DNA of 39,024 nucleotides from Actinomycetes bacterium (GCA_023426345.1 JAFAAX010000101.1:1-39024); one strand, 5' to 3'. Positions 7,267-15,280 are shown, counted from the first letter of the stretch. Notes: a model not told the origin generated them from the sequence alone. Numbers and translations: made by a program.

Positions 7267-7967
7267 CACTCACTCACCCCTGCTGCGGCCTTCGTGGCCT
7301 CAGCCTCCTCGGCCTTGACGCGCTTCTCGGCCTCGCCCTCGGCGCGGGCGCGCAGCATGGCCTCGGGAGCGACGTGCTCCAGGGGCAGGCCGCGGCGGGC
7401 CGCGACGGCCTCCGGCTGCTCGAGCTGCTTGAGGGCCGCCACCGTGGCGTGGACGATGTTGATCGCATTGGACGAGCCCAGCGACTTCGTCAGCACGTCC
7501 TGGACGCCCGCGGCCTCCAGGACCGCGCGGACCGGGCCGCCGGCGATGACGCCGGTGCCGGGGGCCGCCGGACGCAGCAGGACCACTCCGGCCGAGGCCT
7601 CGCCCTGCACGCGGTGCGTGATCGTGCGCCGGACCATCGGGACGCGGAAGAAGTTCTTCTTCGCCTCCTCGACGCCCTTGGAGATCGCCTGGGGGACCTC
7701 CTTGGCCTTGCCGTAGCCGACGCCGACCGTGCCCTCGCCGTCACCGACGACCACCAGGGCCGTGAAGGAGAACCGGCGTCCGCCCTTGACGACCTTGGAG
7801 ACGCGGTTGATCGTGACGACGCGCTCGATGTACTGGTCTTTGTTGTCGTTCCCACGACGGTTGTCGCGGCGGTCCTGATGTCCCCCGCGGCGATCGCGGC
7901 GCTGCTCGCCGTCGTTCGCGCGCTCGGAGCCGGCCTGACCGTTCCTGCCTCGGCTTGGTGCGACCAT
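7266..7967 (-). CDS. rpsE: 30S ribosomal protein S5
   Basis: S5 (233 aa) helps form the mRNA entry site and affects decoding accuracy. The double-stranded-RNA-binding-like N domain begins at ~46 (IERVVTINRVSKVVKGGRRF), followed by GYGKAKEVPQAISKG and the C domain with GVIAGGPVRAVLEAAGV and SLGSSNAINIVHAT. Residues 1-45 are an Arg/Asp/Gly-rich, probably disordered extension, and the end is Ala/Glu-rich. Both are common in actinobacterial S5. The ATG at 7967 is 28 nt after the rplR stop, and the stop overlaps rpmD by one base. Confidence 0.97.
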   Translation of the reverse strand: MVAPSRGRNGQAGSERANDGEQRRDRRGGHQDRRDNRRGNDNKDQYIERVVTINRVSKVVKGGRRFSFTALVVVGDGEGTVGVGYGKAKEVPQAISKGVEEAKKNFFRVPMVRRTITHRVQGEASAGVVLLRPAAPGTGVIAGGPVRAVLEAAGVQDVLTKSLGSSNAINIVHATVAALKQLEQPEAVAARRGLPLEHVAPEAMLRARAEGEAEKRVKAEEAEATKAAAGVSE

Positions 7968-7995
7968 CAGTTGCTCTCTCTTTCCTCAGTCGCGT

Positions 7996-8367
7996 TCACA
8001 GCTCGAGTCCGCCCTCGCGGGCGGCCTCCGCAACAGCCGCGACGCGGCCGTGGTACTGGTTGCCGCCGCGGTCGAAGACCACTGTCGTGATGCCGGCCGC
8101 CTTCGCGCGCTCGGCGATCAGCTCGCCGACGCGGCGGGCCTTGTCGGTCTTCGTGCCCGATGCGGCGAGCAGCTCGTCCTCCATGGTCGAGGCGGAGACC
8201 AGGGTGTGGGCGACGGTGTCGTCCACGACCTGGGCCACCATGTGGCGGTTCGAGCGGGTGACGACCAGACGCGGACGCTCCGGGGTGCCCGAGATCTTCT
8301 TGCGCAGGCGCTGGTGCCGGCGCTTGCGCGCGACGGCCTTGCCCGTGCCCTTGACGCTGTACGCCAT
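7996..8367 (-). CDS. rplR: 50S ribosomal protein L18
   Basis: L18 (123 aa) binds 5S rRNA together with L5. It starts MAYSVKGTGKAVARKRRH and has the core GTPERPRLVVTRSNRHMVAQVVDD and the end VVFDRGGNQYHGRVAAVAEAAREGGLEL. The ATG at 8367 overlaps the rplF stop by one base (TGATG). A GTG at 8370, one codon upstream, is the alternative start. Gene order rplF-rplR-rpsE is standard. Confidence 0.96.
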   Translation of the reverse strand: MAYSVKGTGKAVARKRRHQRLRKKISGTPERPRLVVTRSNRHMVAQVVDDTVAHTLVSASTMEDELLAASGTKTDKARRVGELIAERAKAAGITTVVFDRGGNQYHGRVAAVAEAAREGGLEL

Positions 8368-8903
8368 CACTTCCCAGCCTTTCCGACCTTGCGACGGATC
8401 GTCTCGCCCACGTAGTGGATGCCCTTGCCCTTGTAGGGCTCCGGCTTCTTGAGCTTGCGGATCCGGGCCGCGGTCTCGCCGACCAGCTGCTTGTCGATGC
8501 CGGCGACGGTGAGCTTGGTCTGCGAGTCGACGGTCAGCTCGATGCCCTCCGGCGCCGCGAAGGGCACCGGGTGGGAGAAGCCGAGCGCGAACTCGACGTC
8601 CTTGCCCTTGGCGACCACGCGGTAGCCGGTGCCGGCGATCTCGAGCTGCTTCTTGTAGCCCTCGGTCACGCCGGTGACCATGTTCGCGATGAGGGTCCGC
8701 GTCAGGCCGTGCAGCGAGCGCGAGGTGCGCTCGTCGTCGGGACGCGAGACCGTGATCTGGTCGCCCTCGACGGCGACGGTGATGGGGGCGGCGACGCTGT
8801 GCGCCAGCTCGCCCTTGGGGCCCTTGACGGTGACGACCGCGCCGTCCAGCGACACGTCGACACCCGCGGGGATGGCGATCGGAGTCCTACCGATTCGTGA
8901 CAT
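8367..8903 (-). CDS. rplF: 50S ribosomal protein L6
   Basis: L6 (178 aa) lies near the factor-binding site of the large subunit and has two related alpha/beta domains. The start MSRIGRTPIAIPAGVDV, the middle LHGLTRTLIANMVTGVTEGY and the end KPEPYKGKGIHYVGETIRRKVGKAGK are diagnostic. It follows rpsH by 15 nt and is coupled to rplR through a one-base overlap. Length is normal. Confidence 0.98.
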   Translation of the reverse strand: MSRIGRTPIAIPAGVDVSLDGAVVTVKGPKGELAHSVAAPITVAVEGDQITVSRPDDERTSRSLHGLTRTLIANMVTGVTEGYKKQLEIAGTGYRVVAKGKDVEFALGFSHPVPFAAPEGIELTVDSQTKLTVAGIDKQLVGETAARIRKLKKPEPYKGKGIHYVGETIRRKVGKAGK

Positions 8904-8918
8904 GTGTCCAGCCTCCTC

Positions 8919-9317
8919 TCACCAGACGTAGGCGAGGACTTCCCCGCCCACTCCCTTGTCGGACGCCTGGCGGTCGGTAAGCAGGCCGGAGGACGTGGAC
9001 AGGATCGCCACGCCCAGGCCGCCGCGGACCTGAGGCAGATTGGTGGACTTGGCGTACACGCGCAGGCCCGGCTTGGACACGCGCTGCAGCCCCTCGATGG
9101 CGCGCTCCCGGCGGGAGCCGTACTTGAGGGTGAGGGTCAGGGTCTTGCCGACCCGGGCGTCCTCGACGTCCGTCTTGGCGATGTAGCCCTCCGACACCAG
9201 GATCTCAGCGATGGCCGCCTTGAGCTTGGAGTAGGGCATCGAGACGGTGTCGTGGTGCGCCGAATTCGCGTTGCGCAGACGCGTGAGCATGTCTGCGATG
9301 GGATCAGTCATTGTCAT
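8919..9317 (-). CDS. rpsH: 30S ribosomal protein S8
   Basis: S8 (132 aa) is a primary 16S rRNA-binding protein; in E. coli it also represses the spc operon by binding mRNA. The start MTMTDPIADMLTRLRNA and the end SSGLLTDRQASDKGVGGEVLAYVW are typical of actinobacteria. The ATG at 9317 matches the usual N-terminus; an ATG at 9311 would drop two residues. It is separated from rpsZ by 63 nt, the widest gap nearby, containing a GGGGAGC/GCTTCCCC-like self-complementary stretch just before the start. Confidence 0.97.
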   Translation of the reverse strand: MTMTDPIADMLTRLRNANSAHHDTVSMPYSKLKAAIAEILVSEGYIAKTDVEDARVGKTLTLTLKYGSRRERAIEGLQRVSKPGLRVYAKSTNLPQVRGGLGVAILSTSSGLLTDRQASDKGVGGEVLAYVW

Positions 9318-9380
9318 GGGGGGAAGCTCCCCTTCCTCGTCGCGGTTTCCGCCGGTCGCCCGGGACCTACGACGTCAGTG

Positions 9381-9566
9381 TTACCAGCTGCTCTTCGTGA
9401 CGCCCGGGAGCTCGCCCTTGAGGGCCAGTTCACGCAGGCAGACGCGGCACAGTCCGAACTTGCGGTACACGGAGCGCGGACGACCGCACCGGTTGCACCG
9501 GGTGTAGCCGCGCACCTGGAACTTCGGGGTGCGGGCCGCCTTGATCTTGAGGGACGTCTTGGCCAT
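9381..9566 (-). CDS. rpsZ: 30S ribosomal protein S14 type Z
   Basis: S14 (61 aa) of the short, zinc-binding class, in the head of the small subunit. The ligands C24, C27, C40 and C43 are in CNRCG and CRVC. It starts MAKTSLKIKAARTPKF and ends GVTKSSW, as in most Gram-positive bacteria. The ATG at 9566 is 3 nt from the rplE stop. A longer zinc-free S14 paralogue, common in actinobacteria, is not in this window. Confidence 0.97.
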   Translation of the reverse strand: MAKTSLKIKAARTPKFQVRGYTRCNRCGRPRSVYRKFGLCRVCLRELALKGELPGVTKSSW

Positions 9567-9569
9567 GTG

Positions 9570-10115
9570 TCAGTCCTCCTTGAAGGGGAAGCCGAGGTGG
9601 CGCAGCAGGGCGCGCCCCTCCTCGTCGGTGGCGGCGGAGGTCACGACCGTGATGTCCATGCCGCGCACGCGGTCGATGGAGTCCTGGTCGATCTCGTAGA
9701 ACACGGACTGCTCGGTGAGCCCGAACGTGTAGTTGCCGTGGCCGTCGAACTGCTTGGACGACAGGCCGCGGAAGTCCCGGATGCGGGGCAGCGCCGTGGA
9801 CAGCAGCCGATCGAGGAACTCCCACATGCGGTCGCCGCGCAGCGTGACGTGGGCGCCGATGGCCTGGCCCTCGCGCAGGTGGAACTGCGCGATGGACTTC
9901 TTCGCCTTCGTGGTGGTCGGCTTCTGGCCCGTGATCAGCGACAGATCGCGGATCGCGCCCTCGAGCGCCTTGGCGTCGCGGGCGGCCTCGCCGACACCCA
10001 TGTTGACGACGACCTTCGTCAGACCGCCGACCTCCATGATGTTGCCGTGTGTGAACTCCTCGCGGAGCGCGGGGCGCACCTCGGAAACGTACTTTTCCTT
10101 GAGACGCGGGGCCAT
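9570..10115 (-). CDS. rplE: 50S ribosomal protein L5
   Basis: L5 (181 aa) binds 5S rRNA and contacts P-site tRNA in the central protuberance. Recognisable are KVVVNMGVGEA, TGQKPTTTKAKKSIAQFHLRE, GAHVTLRGDRMWEFLDRLL and IRDFRGLSSKQFDGHGNY. The ATG at 10115 is one base from the rplX stop. An in-frame longer version exists, but the family N-terminus (MAPRLKEKY) fits this start. Confidence 0.98.
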   Translation of the reverse strand: MAPRLKEKYVSEVRPALREEFTHGNIMEVGGLTKVVVNMGVGEAARDAKALEGAIRDLSLITGQKPTTTKAKKSIAQFHLREGQAIGAHVTLRGDRMWEFLDRLLSTALPRIRDFRGLSSKQFDGHGNYTFGLTEQSVFYEIDQDSIDRVRGMDITVVTSAATDEEGRALLRHLGFPFKED

Positions 10116-10116
10116 G

Positions 10117-10551
10117 TCAGATCTCCTTGCCCTGCTCGATGCCGCGGGCGGCGCCGCCGCGGGTGACGCGCACGCGGACCGTCTTCGTGCGGCCGTCGCG
10201 CTCGACGGTGTCCTCACGGAAGCCGACGCGCACGCGCTGCTTGGTGTCGGGGTCGACCAGGGCCACCTTGGCCAGCGAGATCGGGGCCTCGATGGTCTCG
10301 ATGCCGCCGGTGGAGCCCTGCGTCTGCCCCTGGCGGACGTGGCGCGTCTTGAGGTTGATGCCCTCGACGAGCACCTTCTGCTCGGCGGGGAAGACCTTGA
10401 TGACGCGGCCCTGCCGGCCCTTGTCGCCCGGCTTGAGCGGCTCGAGGCCCTCCTCGGCGCGCCGGGCGTTGCGCTCGGCGAGCTTCTTCTCGTCGGATGT
10501 GCGGCCGCGGACGACCTCCACGAGGTCTCCCTTGCGGATCCTGGCGGACAC
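10117..10551 (-). CDS. rplX: 50S ribosomal protein L24 with internal insertion
   Basis: L24 is an assembly initiator that binds the 5' domain of 23S rRNA through a KOW motif. The KOW part is seen as RIRKGDLVEVVRG followed by DKGRQGRVIKVFP. Between them is an insertion of about 27 charged residues (~18-44, with EKKLAERNARRAEEG) in a loop that is normally only a few residues long. The protein is therefore 144 aa rather than ~105. The end is rich in Arg and Gly. The GTG start at 10551 abuts the rplN stop with no spacer. The reading frame is intact on both sides, so the insertion is not an error of frame. Confidence 0.95.
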   Translation of the reverse strand: MSARIRKGDLVEVVRGRTSDEKKLAERNARRAEEGLEPLKPGDKGRQGRVIKVFPAEQKVLVEGINLKTRHVRQGQTQGSTGGIETIEAPISLAKVALVDPDTKQRVRVGFREDTVERDGRTKTVRVRVTRGGAARGIEQGKEI

Positions 10552-10920
10552 TCAGATCACCTCCGGGGCGAGCGAGACGATTCGCATGAACTTCTTGTCG
10601 CGCAGCTCGCGGCCCACCGGCCCGAAGATGCGAGTCCCGCGGGGCTCGCCGTTCGAGCCCAGGATGACGGCCGCGTTCTCGTCGAAGCGGATGTAGGAGC
10701 CGTCGGGGCGACGGGTCTCCTTGCGGGTGCGGACGACGACCGCCTTGACGACCTCGCCCTTCTTGACGGCGCCGCCGGGGATGGCGTCCTTGACGGTCGC
10801 GACGATCGTGTCGCCGATTCCCGCGTAGCGCCGAGTCGAGCCGCCGAGCACGCGGATGGTCAGGATCTCCTTGGCACCCGTGTTGTCGGCGACCTTCAGT
10901 CGCGACTCCTGCTGGATCAT
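10552..10920 (-). CDS. rplN: 50S ribosomal protein L14
   Basis: L14 (122 aa) forms part of an intersubunit bridge and the binding site for the silencing factor RsfS. It starts MIQQESRLKVADNTGAKE and carries VVRTRKETRRPDGSYIRFDENAAV and GTRIFGPVGRELRDKKFMRI. The ATG at 10920 follows rpsQ by 97 nt, and this spacer holds a stable hairpin. Its stop abuts the rplX GTG. Sequence and length are normal. Confidence 0.98.
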   Translation of the reverse strand: MIQQESRLKVADNTGAKEILTIRVLGGSTRRYAGIGDTIVATVKDAIPGGAVKKGEVVKAVVVRTRKETRRPDGSYIRFDENAAVILGSNGEPRGTRIFGPVGRELRDKKFMRIVSLAPEVI

Positions 10921-10951
10921 TTTGTGTGACTCCTGTCGTCGAGCCGGTTCT

Positions 10952-10982
10952 CTCGCGGCGGGGTGCAGCCCCGCGGCGCGAG
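10952..10982 (-). other. GC-rich hairpin between rpsQ and rplN
   Basis: CTCGCG (10952-10957) pairs with CGCGAG (10977-10982), and GGGG (10960-10963) pairs with CCCC (10969-10972), with small internal loops. It lies about 32 nt before rplN in the only sizeable gap of this stretch. It may affect mRNA processing or partial termination; there is no T-run. Confidence 0.45.
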
Positions 10983-11017
10983 CCTGGCCGAACGGATGAT
11001 GGTCTGGTGGGCGAAGG

Positions 11018-11290
11018 TCACTTCGCCTTTTCGAGGATCTCCACGACGCGCCAGCGCTTGGTGGCGGACAGCGGACGGGTCTCCATGAGGAGGACCAGGT
11101 CGCCGACGTGGCATTCGTTGTTCTCGTCGTGCGCCTTGACCTTGGTCTGCTTGCGCATGACCTTGCCGTACAGCGCGTGCTTGACGCGGTCCTCGATGGA
11201 GACGACGACCGTCTTGTCCATCTTGTCGCTCGTCACGTAGCCGCGGCGGACCTTGCGGTCGTTGCGGACCGGAGCGGTGGCCTCCGACAT
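11018..11290 (-). CDS. rpsQ: 30S ribosomal protein S17
   Basis: S17 (90 aa) is a primary 16S rRNA-binding OB-fold protein. The core RKVRRGYVTSDKMDKTVVVS, the segment HALYGKVMRKQTKVKAHDE and the end KRWRVVEILEKAK are typical. I chose the ATG at 11290 because GAGGAG lies 8 nt upstream. A GTG at 11299 would overlap the rpmC stop and add three residues, but it would leave almost no spacing to that ribosome-binding site. Confidence 0.95.
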   Translation of the reverse strand: MSEATAPVRNDRKVRRGYVTSDKMDKTVVVSIEDRVKHALYGKVMRKQTKVKAHDENNECHVGDLVLLMETRPLSATKRWRVVEILEKAK

Positions 11291-11295
11291 GTCGT

Positions 11296-11532
11296 TCACT
11301 CCTCCTCGGTGCTCGGCGCCGTGCGGAAGCCGAGCTCCCGCTCACGGGCGATGGTGTAGATGCGGGCGATGTCGCGGCGCACCGTCTTCATGCGCCCGTG
11401 GTCCTCCAGGGACCCGACGGCCTGCGAGAAGCGGAGGTTGAACAGCTCGGCCTTGGCCTTCTCCAGCTCCTTGGCCAGCTGCGCGTCGTCCATCGCGTCC
11501 AGGTCGGCGGTGGTCAGACCCTTCTCGGCCAT
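11296..11532 (-). CDS. rpmC: 50S ribosomal protein L29
   Basis: L29 (78 aa) is a helical hairpin protein beside the exit tunnel, part of the docking site for SRP and trigger factor. The core ELEKAKAELFNLRFSQAVG and the following KTVRRDIARIYTIARERELG match the family. The ATG at 11532 shares one base with the rplP stop (TGATG). A short acidic tail (STEEE) extends the usual end. Confidence 0.96.
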   Translation of the reverse strand: MAEKGLTTADLDAMDDAQLAKELEKAKAELFNLRFSQAVGSLEDHGRMKTVRRDIARIYTIARERELGFRTAPSTEEE

Positions 11533-11951
11533 CAGATGTCACCACCCTCTCGGACCACGAAACGGGTCTTCATCGGAAGCTTGTGCTGGGCGCGGCGCAT
11601 GGCCTCACGGGCCAGCGGCTCGGGCACGCCGCCCAGCTCGAACATGATGCGTCCCGGCTTGACGGGCGAGACCCACCACTCGGGAGCGCCCTTGCCGGAG
11701 CCCATGCGGGTCTCGGCGGGCTTCTTGGTCAGCGGGCGGTCCGGGAAGATGTTGATCCACACCTTGCCACCGCGCTTGATGTGGCGGGTCATGGCGATAC
11801 GGGCCGCCTCGATCTGGCGGTTCGTGACGTAGGCGGGCTCCAGGGCCTGGATGCCGTAGTCGCCGAAGGCCAGCTCCGTGCCACCGGTGGCCATGCCAGT
11901 GCGGTGCGGGCGGTGCTGCTTGCGGTACTTGGTCCGACGGGGAACGAGCAT
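11532..11951 (-). CDS. rplP: 50S ribosomal protein L16
   Basis: L16 (139 aa) organises the A-site tRNA region of the large subunit. It starts MLVPRRTKYRKQHRPHRTG and contains EAARIAMTRHIKRGGKVWI, IFPDRPLTKKPAETRMGSGKG and VRPGRIMFE-type sequence (here VKPGRIMFELGGVPE). It lies 5 nt after rpsC and overlaps rpmC by one base. Length is normal. Confidence 0.98.
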   Translation of the reverse strand: MLVPRRTKYRKQHRPHRTGMATGGTELAFGDYGIQALEPAYVTNRQIEAARIAMTRHIKRGGKVWINIFPDRPLTKKPAETRMGSGKGAPEWWVSPVKPGRIMFELGGVPEPLAREAMRRAQHKLPMKTRFVVREGGDI

Positions 11952-11956
11952 CGGGC

Positions 11957-12766
11957 TCAGGCCTCCGTTCCGGTCTGGGCAGGGGCGGCGGTCTCGGCGA
12001 CCGGCTGCGCCTGCGTGGTGTCCTGCTGCGGGCGGCGCTCGGAGGGCCGGCGCGGGCCGCGGCGCTCACCGCCGCGGCGTCCCGCGCCGCGGCCACCCTG
12101 CTCGGCCTGCTGGCGCGTGTACTCGCGCTCGGTGATGTCGCCCTTGTAGATCCACACCTTGACGCCGATGCGGCCGAAGGTCGTGCGGGCCTCGTGGAAT
12201 CCGTAGTCGATGTAGGCGCGCAGCGTGTGCAGCGGCACGCGCCCCTCGCGATAGAACTCCGAGCGGCTCATCTCGGCGCCGCCCAGGCGGCCCGAGACCT
12301 GCACGCGGATACCCTCCGCGCCGGCCTTCTGCGCGGACTGGATGCCCTTGCGCATGGCGCGGCGGAAGGACACGCGGGCGGCCAGCTGCTCGGCGATGCC
12401 CTGGGCGACCAGCTGCGCGTCCAGGTCGGGGTTCTTGACCTCGAGGATGTTGAGCTGGACCTGCTTGCCCGTCAGCTTCTCCAGGCTCTGGCGCAGGCGG
12501 TCGGCCTCGGCCCCGCGGCGCCCGATGACGATGCCCGGGCGCGCGGTGTGGAGATCCACGCGCACGCGGTCGCGGGTGCGCTCGATGTCCACCTTGGAGA
12601 TGCCGGCGCGCTCGAGGCTCTCGGAGAGCATCTTGCGGATCGCGACGTCCTCGGCCACGTAGTCGGCGTAGCGCTGACCCTTCGTGGTGGAGTCCGCGAA
12701 CCAGCGGGAGCGATGGTCAGTGGTGATTCCCAGGCGGAACCCGGTGGGGTTGACCTTCTGGCCCAT
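11957..12766 (-). CDS. rpsC: 30S ribosomal protein S3
   Basis: S3 (269 aa) forms part of the mRNA entry tunnel and has helicase-like activity with S4 and S5. The KH domain shows PGIVIGRRGAEADRLRQ-type sequence at residues ~77-93, and the C domain shows GIRVQVSGRLGGAEMSR and EARTTFGRIGVKVWIYKGDI. Residues ~221-269 are a Gly/Arg-then-Gln/Ala-rich tail that is probably disordered, a frequent feature in actinobacteria. The ATG at 12766 shares one base with the rplV stop (TAATG). Confidence 0.98.
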   Translation of the reverse strand: MGQKVNPTGFRLGITTDHRSRWFADSTTKGQRYADYVAEDVAIRKMLSESLERAGISKVDIERTRDRVRVDLHTARPGIVIGRRGAEADRLRQSLEKLTGKQVQLNILEVKNPDLDAQLVAQGIAEQLAARVSFRRAMRKGIQSAQKAGAEGIRVQVSGRLGGAEMSRSEFYREGRVPLHTLRAYIDYGFHEARTTFGRIGVKVWIYKGDITEREYTRQQAEQGGRGAGRRGGERRGPRRPSERRPQQDTTQAQPVAETAAPAQTGTEA

Positions 12767-13137
12767 TACCGGTCTCCCTTCTTCATGTCGTCCGTGGTGC
12801 CCACCACGATCGTGATGTGGCTGGAGCGCTTGAGGATGCGTCCGGCGCGCCCCTGCGCGCGCGGGCGGAAGCGCTTCATCGTCGGGCCCTCGTCGACGTA
12901 GGCCTCCATCACGCGGAGGTCCGCCTCGTTGAAGGTCTCACCGGCCAGCTCGGCCTTGACCTTGGAGTTGGCCATGGCGCTGAGCAGCACCTTGCGGACA
13001 TCGGTAGCGACGGCCTGCGGGGCGAACCGCAGAATGTCGGCGGCCTCGAGGGCGCCCTTGTTGCGAACCTCGTTCACGACACGGCGCGCCTTCTGGGGCG
13101 TGACGCGAACGTAACGCGCCTGCGCCTTGGCTTCCAT
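12766..13137 (-). CDS. rplV: 50S ribosomal protein L22
   Basis: L22 (123 aa) sends a beta-hairpin into the nascent-peptide exit tunnel near the macrolide site. It starts MEAKAQARYVRVTPQKARRV and carries ANSKVKAEL and the hairpin GPTMKRFRPRAQGRAGRILKRSSHITIVV. The ATG at 13137 was chosen because it gives the usual start directly before the conserved core; longer in-frame versions would read through rpsS. It is coupled to rpsC by a one-base overlap. Confidence 0.98.
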   Translation of the reverse strand: MEAKAQARYVRVTPQKARRVVNEVRNKGALEAADILRFAPQAVATDVRKVLLSAMANSKVKAELAGETFNEADLRVMEAYVDEGPTMKRFRPRAQGRAGRILKRSSHITIVVGTTDDMKKGDR

Positions 13138-13169
13138 GGAATCCTGCCTCTTCTTCCGTGAGGGCCGGC

Positions 13170-13451
13170 TCAGCGCCGACGTCCCTTGCGATCGTCCTTG
13201 TCGTGGCTGCGGAAGGTCCGCGTGGGCGCGAACTCTCCGAGCTTGTGGCCCACCATCGACTCGGTGACGAACACCGGGACGTGCTTGCGTCCGTCGTGGA
13301 CCGCGAAGGTCAGCCCCAGGAAATCGGGGGTGATGACCGATCGACGGGACCAGGTCTTGATGACGGCCTTGGAGCCCGACTCGTTCGCGGCGTCGACCTT
13401 CTTGAACAGGTGGTCGTCGACGAACGGACCCTTCTTCAAACTGCGCGGCAT
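13170..13451 (-). CDS. rpsS: 30S ribosomal protein S19
   Basis: S19 (93 aa) sits in the head of the small subunit with S13. It starts MPRSLKKGPFVDDHLFKKV and has WSRRSVITPDFLGLTFAVHDGRKHVPVFVTE and HKLGEFAPTRTFR. The ATG at 13451 follows rplB by 15 nt. Length and sequence are ordinary. Confidence 0.98.
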   Translation of the reverse strand: MPRSLKKGPFVDDHLFKKVDAANESGSKAVIKTWSRRSVITPDFLGLTFAVHDGRKHVPVFVTESMVGHKLGEFAPTRTFRSHDKDDRKGRRR

Positions 13452-13466
13452 GTCTCCAGCTCCCTA

Positions 13467-14303
13467 TCAGCGCTTCTTGCCGGTCCGGCGACGACGCACG
13501 ATGAGCTTGTCGCTGGGCTTGTTCGGACGACGGGTACGGCCCTCGGGCTTGCCCCACGGGCTGACGGGGTGACGGCCACCGGAGGTGCGCCCCTCGCCAC
13601 CGCCGTGCGGGTGGTCCACGGGATTCATGACGACGCCGCGGACGTGGGGGCGCTTGCCCTTCCAGCGCATGCGCCCGGCCTTGCCCCAGTTGATGTTCGA
13701 CTGCTCGGCGTTGCCGACCTCGCCGACCGTCGCGCGGCAGGTGACCTCCACGTTGCGGATCTCGCCGGAGGGCATGCGCAGCTGCGCGAACCGCCCCTCC
13801 TTGGCGACCAGCTGGACGGAGGTGCCGGCGGAGCGGGCGATCTTCGCGCCGCCGCCGGGCTTGAGCTCCACGGCGTGCACCATGGTGCCCAGGGGGATGT
13901 TGCGCAGCGGCAGGCAGTTGCCGGGCTTGATGTCGGCCGCGGGGCCGGACTCGACCCGGTCGCCCTGCTTGAGCTTCGCGGGCGCCAGGATGTAGCGCTT
14001 CTCGCCGTCCGCGTAGTGCAGCAGCGCGATGTAGGACGTGCGGTTCGGGTCGTACTCGATCTCCGCGACGCGGGCGGGCACGCCGTCCTTGTCGTGGCGA
14101 CGGAAGTCGATGACGCGGTAGGCGCGCTTGTGGCCGCCGCCGCGGTGACGCGAGGTCACCCGACCGTTGGAGTTGCGTCCGCCCGTCTTGTGCAGGGGGC
14201 GGACCAGCGACTTCTCGGGCGTGGAGCGCGTGATCTCGACGAAGTCGGACACGCTGGCTCCGCGACGCCCGGGCGTCGTGGGCTTGTACTTGCGGATTCC
14301 CAT
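13467..14303 (-). CDS. rplB: 50S ribosomal protein L2
   Basis: L2 (278 aa) is required for subunit association and the peptidyl transferase centre. It starts MGIRKYKPTTPGRRGASVSD and includes RHRGGGHKRAYRVIDFRR, the SH3-like core VHAVELKPGGGAKIARSAGT, and VRGVVMNPVDHPHGGGEG, the loop containing the conserved histidine near the catalytic site. It lies 28 nt after rplW. Length is normal. Confidence 0.99.
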   Translation of the reverse strand: MGIRKYKPTTPGRRGASVSDFVEITRSTPEKSLVRPLHKTGGRNSNGRVTSRHRGGGHKRAYRVIDFRRHDKDGVPARVAEIEYDPNRTSYIALLHYADGEKRYILAPAKLKQGDRVESGPAADIKPGNCLPLRNIPLGTMVHAVELKPGGGAKIARSAGTSVQLVAKEGRFAQLRMPSGEIRNVEVTCRATVGEVGNAEQSNINWGKAGRMRWKGKRPHVRGVVMNPVDHPHGGGEGRTSGGRHPVSPWGKPEGRTRRPNKPSDKLIVRRRRTGKKR

Positions 14304-14331
14304 GATTTCCTTAGCCTCTCCAGCGCGTCTC

Positions 14332-14637
14332 TCAGGCCTGCTCGCCGAAGATGTCGATCGTGCCCTCGCGCAGCGTCACGATGGCCCGCTTGACGTCCTT
14401 GCGCCGGCCGATGCCGTCGCGGGTGCGGTACGCCTTGCCCTTGCGGTTCTGCGTGGCCACGGATCCGACCTTGACGCCGAAGATCTGCTCGATGGCGATC
14501 TTGACCTCGGTCTTCGTCGCGCGCGGGTCCACCTCGAAGGTGTACTTCCCGTGGTCCATCAGCACCGACGACTTCTCGGTGACGACGGGCTTGAGGATGA
14601 TGTCGCGATGGCTCTTGGCCGCCTCGATGCTGCTCAC
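14332..14637 (-). CDS. rplW: 50S ribosomal protein L23
   Basis: L23 (101 aa) surrounds the exit tunnel and anchors trigger factor and SRP. It has the core ILKPVVTEKSSVLMDHGKYTFEVD, KTEVKIAIEQIFGVKV and GKAYRTRDGIGRRKDVKRAIVTL. The start is a GTG at 14637 that overlaps the rplD stop by 4 bases (GTGA), giving the usual length. Its neighbours rplD and rplB are the standard ones. Confidence 0.97.
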   Translation of the reverse strand: MSSIEAAKSHRDIILKPVVTEKSSVLMDHGKYTFEVDPRATKTEVKIAIEQIFGVKVGSVATQNRKGKAYRTRDGIGRRKDVKRAIVTLREGTIDIFGEQA

Positions 14638-15278
14638 TTCGTCTCCTCCTTGGTGCCCAGGAAGGTCGCCAGCGAGGTCTGGGTGAACACCACGTCCTCG
14701 TTGTCCAGCACGTCGTAGGTGTTGAGCTGGTCGGCCCACAGCAGGTGGGCCTCCGGCGCGTTGCGCAGGCTCAGCGCCGTGACCTCGTCGGAGCGCTCGA
14801 GCACCACCAGGGCCGTGCGGCCCTCGGTGAGGGCGCGCAGGGCGGCCAGGGCCTTCTTGGTCGAGGGCGTCGCGTCCTCGATGAGGCCGGTGACCACGTG
14901 GATGCGGCCGGCGCGGGCGCGGTCGGACAGGGCGCCGCGCAGGGCCCCGATCTTCATCTTCTTGGGGGTCCGCTGCGTGTAATCGCGCGGCTGGGGCCCG
15001 TGGACGGTGCCGCCGCCGGTGTACTGCGGGGCGCGGATCGAGCCCTGGCGGGCGTTGCCGGTGCCCTTCTGGCGGAACGGCTTCTTGCCGCCGCCGGACA
15101 CCATGCCGCGCGTCTTCGTGGCGTGCGTGCCCTGGCGGGCCGCGGCCAGCTGGGCCACGACGACCTGGTGGATGAGCGGGATGTTGACGGGGGCGTCGAA
15201 GACCTCGGAGGGCAGGTCGGCGGTCCCGACCTTCGTGCCCTCGACGTCCACGACGTCAACGGTCAGAGCGTCGGACAT
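14634..15278 (-). CDS. rplD: 50S ribosomal protein L4
   Basis: L4 (214 aa) lines the exit tunnel; in E. coli it also represses the S10 operon through the mRNA leader. The tunnel loop is visible as ATKTRGMVSGGGKKPFRQKGTGNARQGSIRAPQ-type sequence at residues ~53-84, followed by GPQPRDYTQRTPKKMK. The ATG at 15278 is 2 nt from the rplC stop. Whether L4 acts on the hairpins upstream of rpsJ here is unknown. Confidence 0.98.
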   Translation of the reverse strand: MSDALTVDVVDVEGTKVGTADLPSEVFDAPVNIPLIHQVVVAQLAAARQGTHATKTRGMVSGGGKKPFRQKGTGNARQGSIRAPQYTGGGTVHGPQPRDYTQRTPKKMKIGALRGALSDRARAGRIHVVTGLIEDATPSTKKALAALRALTEGRTALVVLERSDEVTALSLRNAPEAHLLWADQLNTYDVLDNEDVVFTQTSLATFLGTKEETK

Positions 15279-15280
15279 GA

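Noticed and set aside
5117..7318. A 733-codon plus-strand frame opposite secY-rplO
   Set aside because: Repetitive Asp/Arg/Gly/His composition typical of antisense reading of high-GC genes, with no domain or ribosome-binding site.
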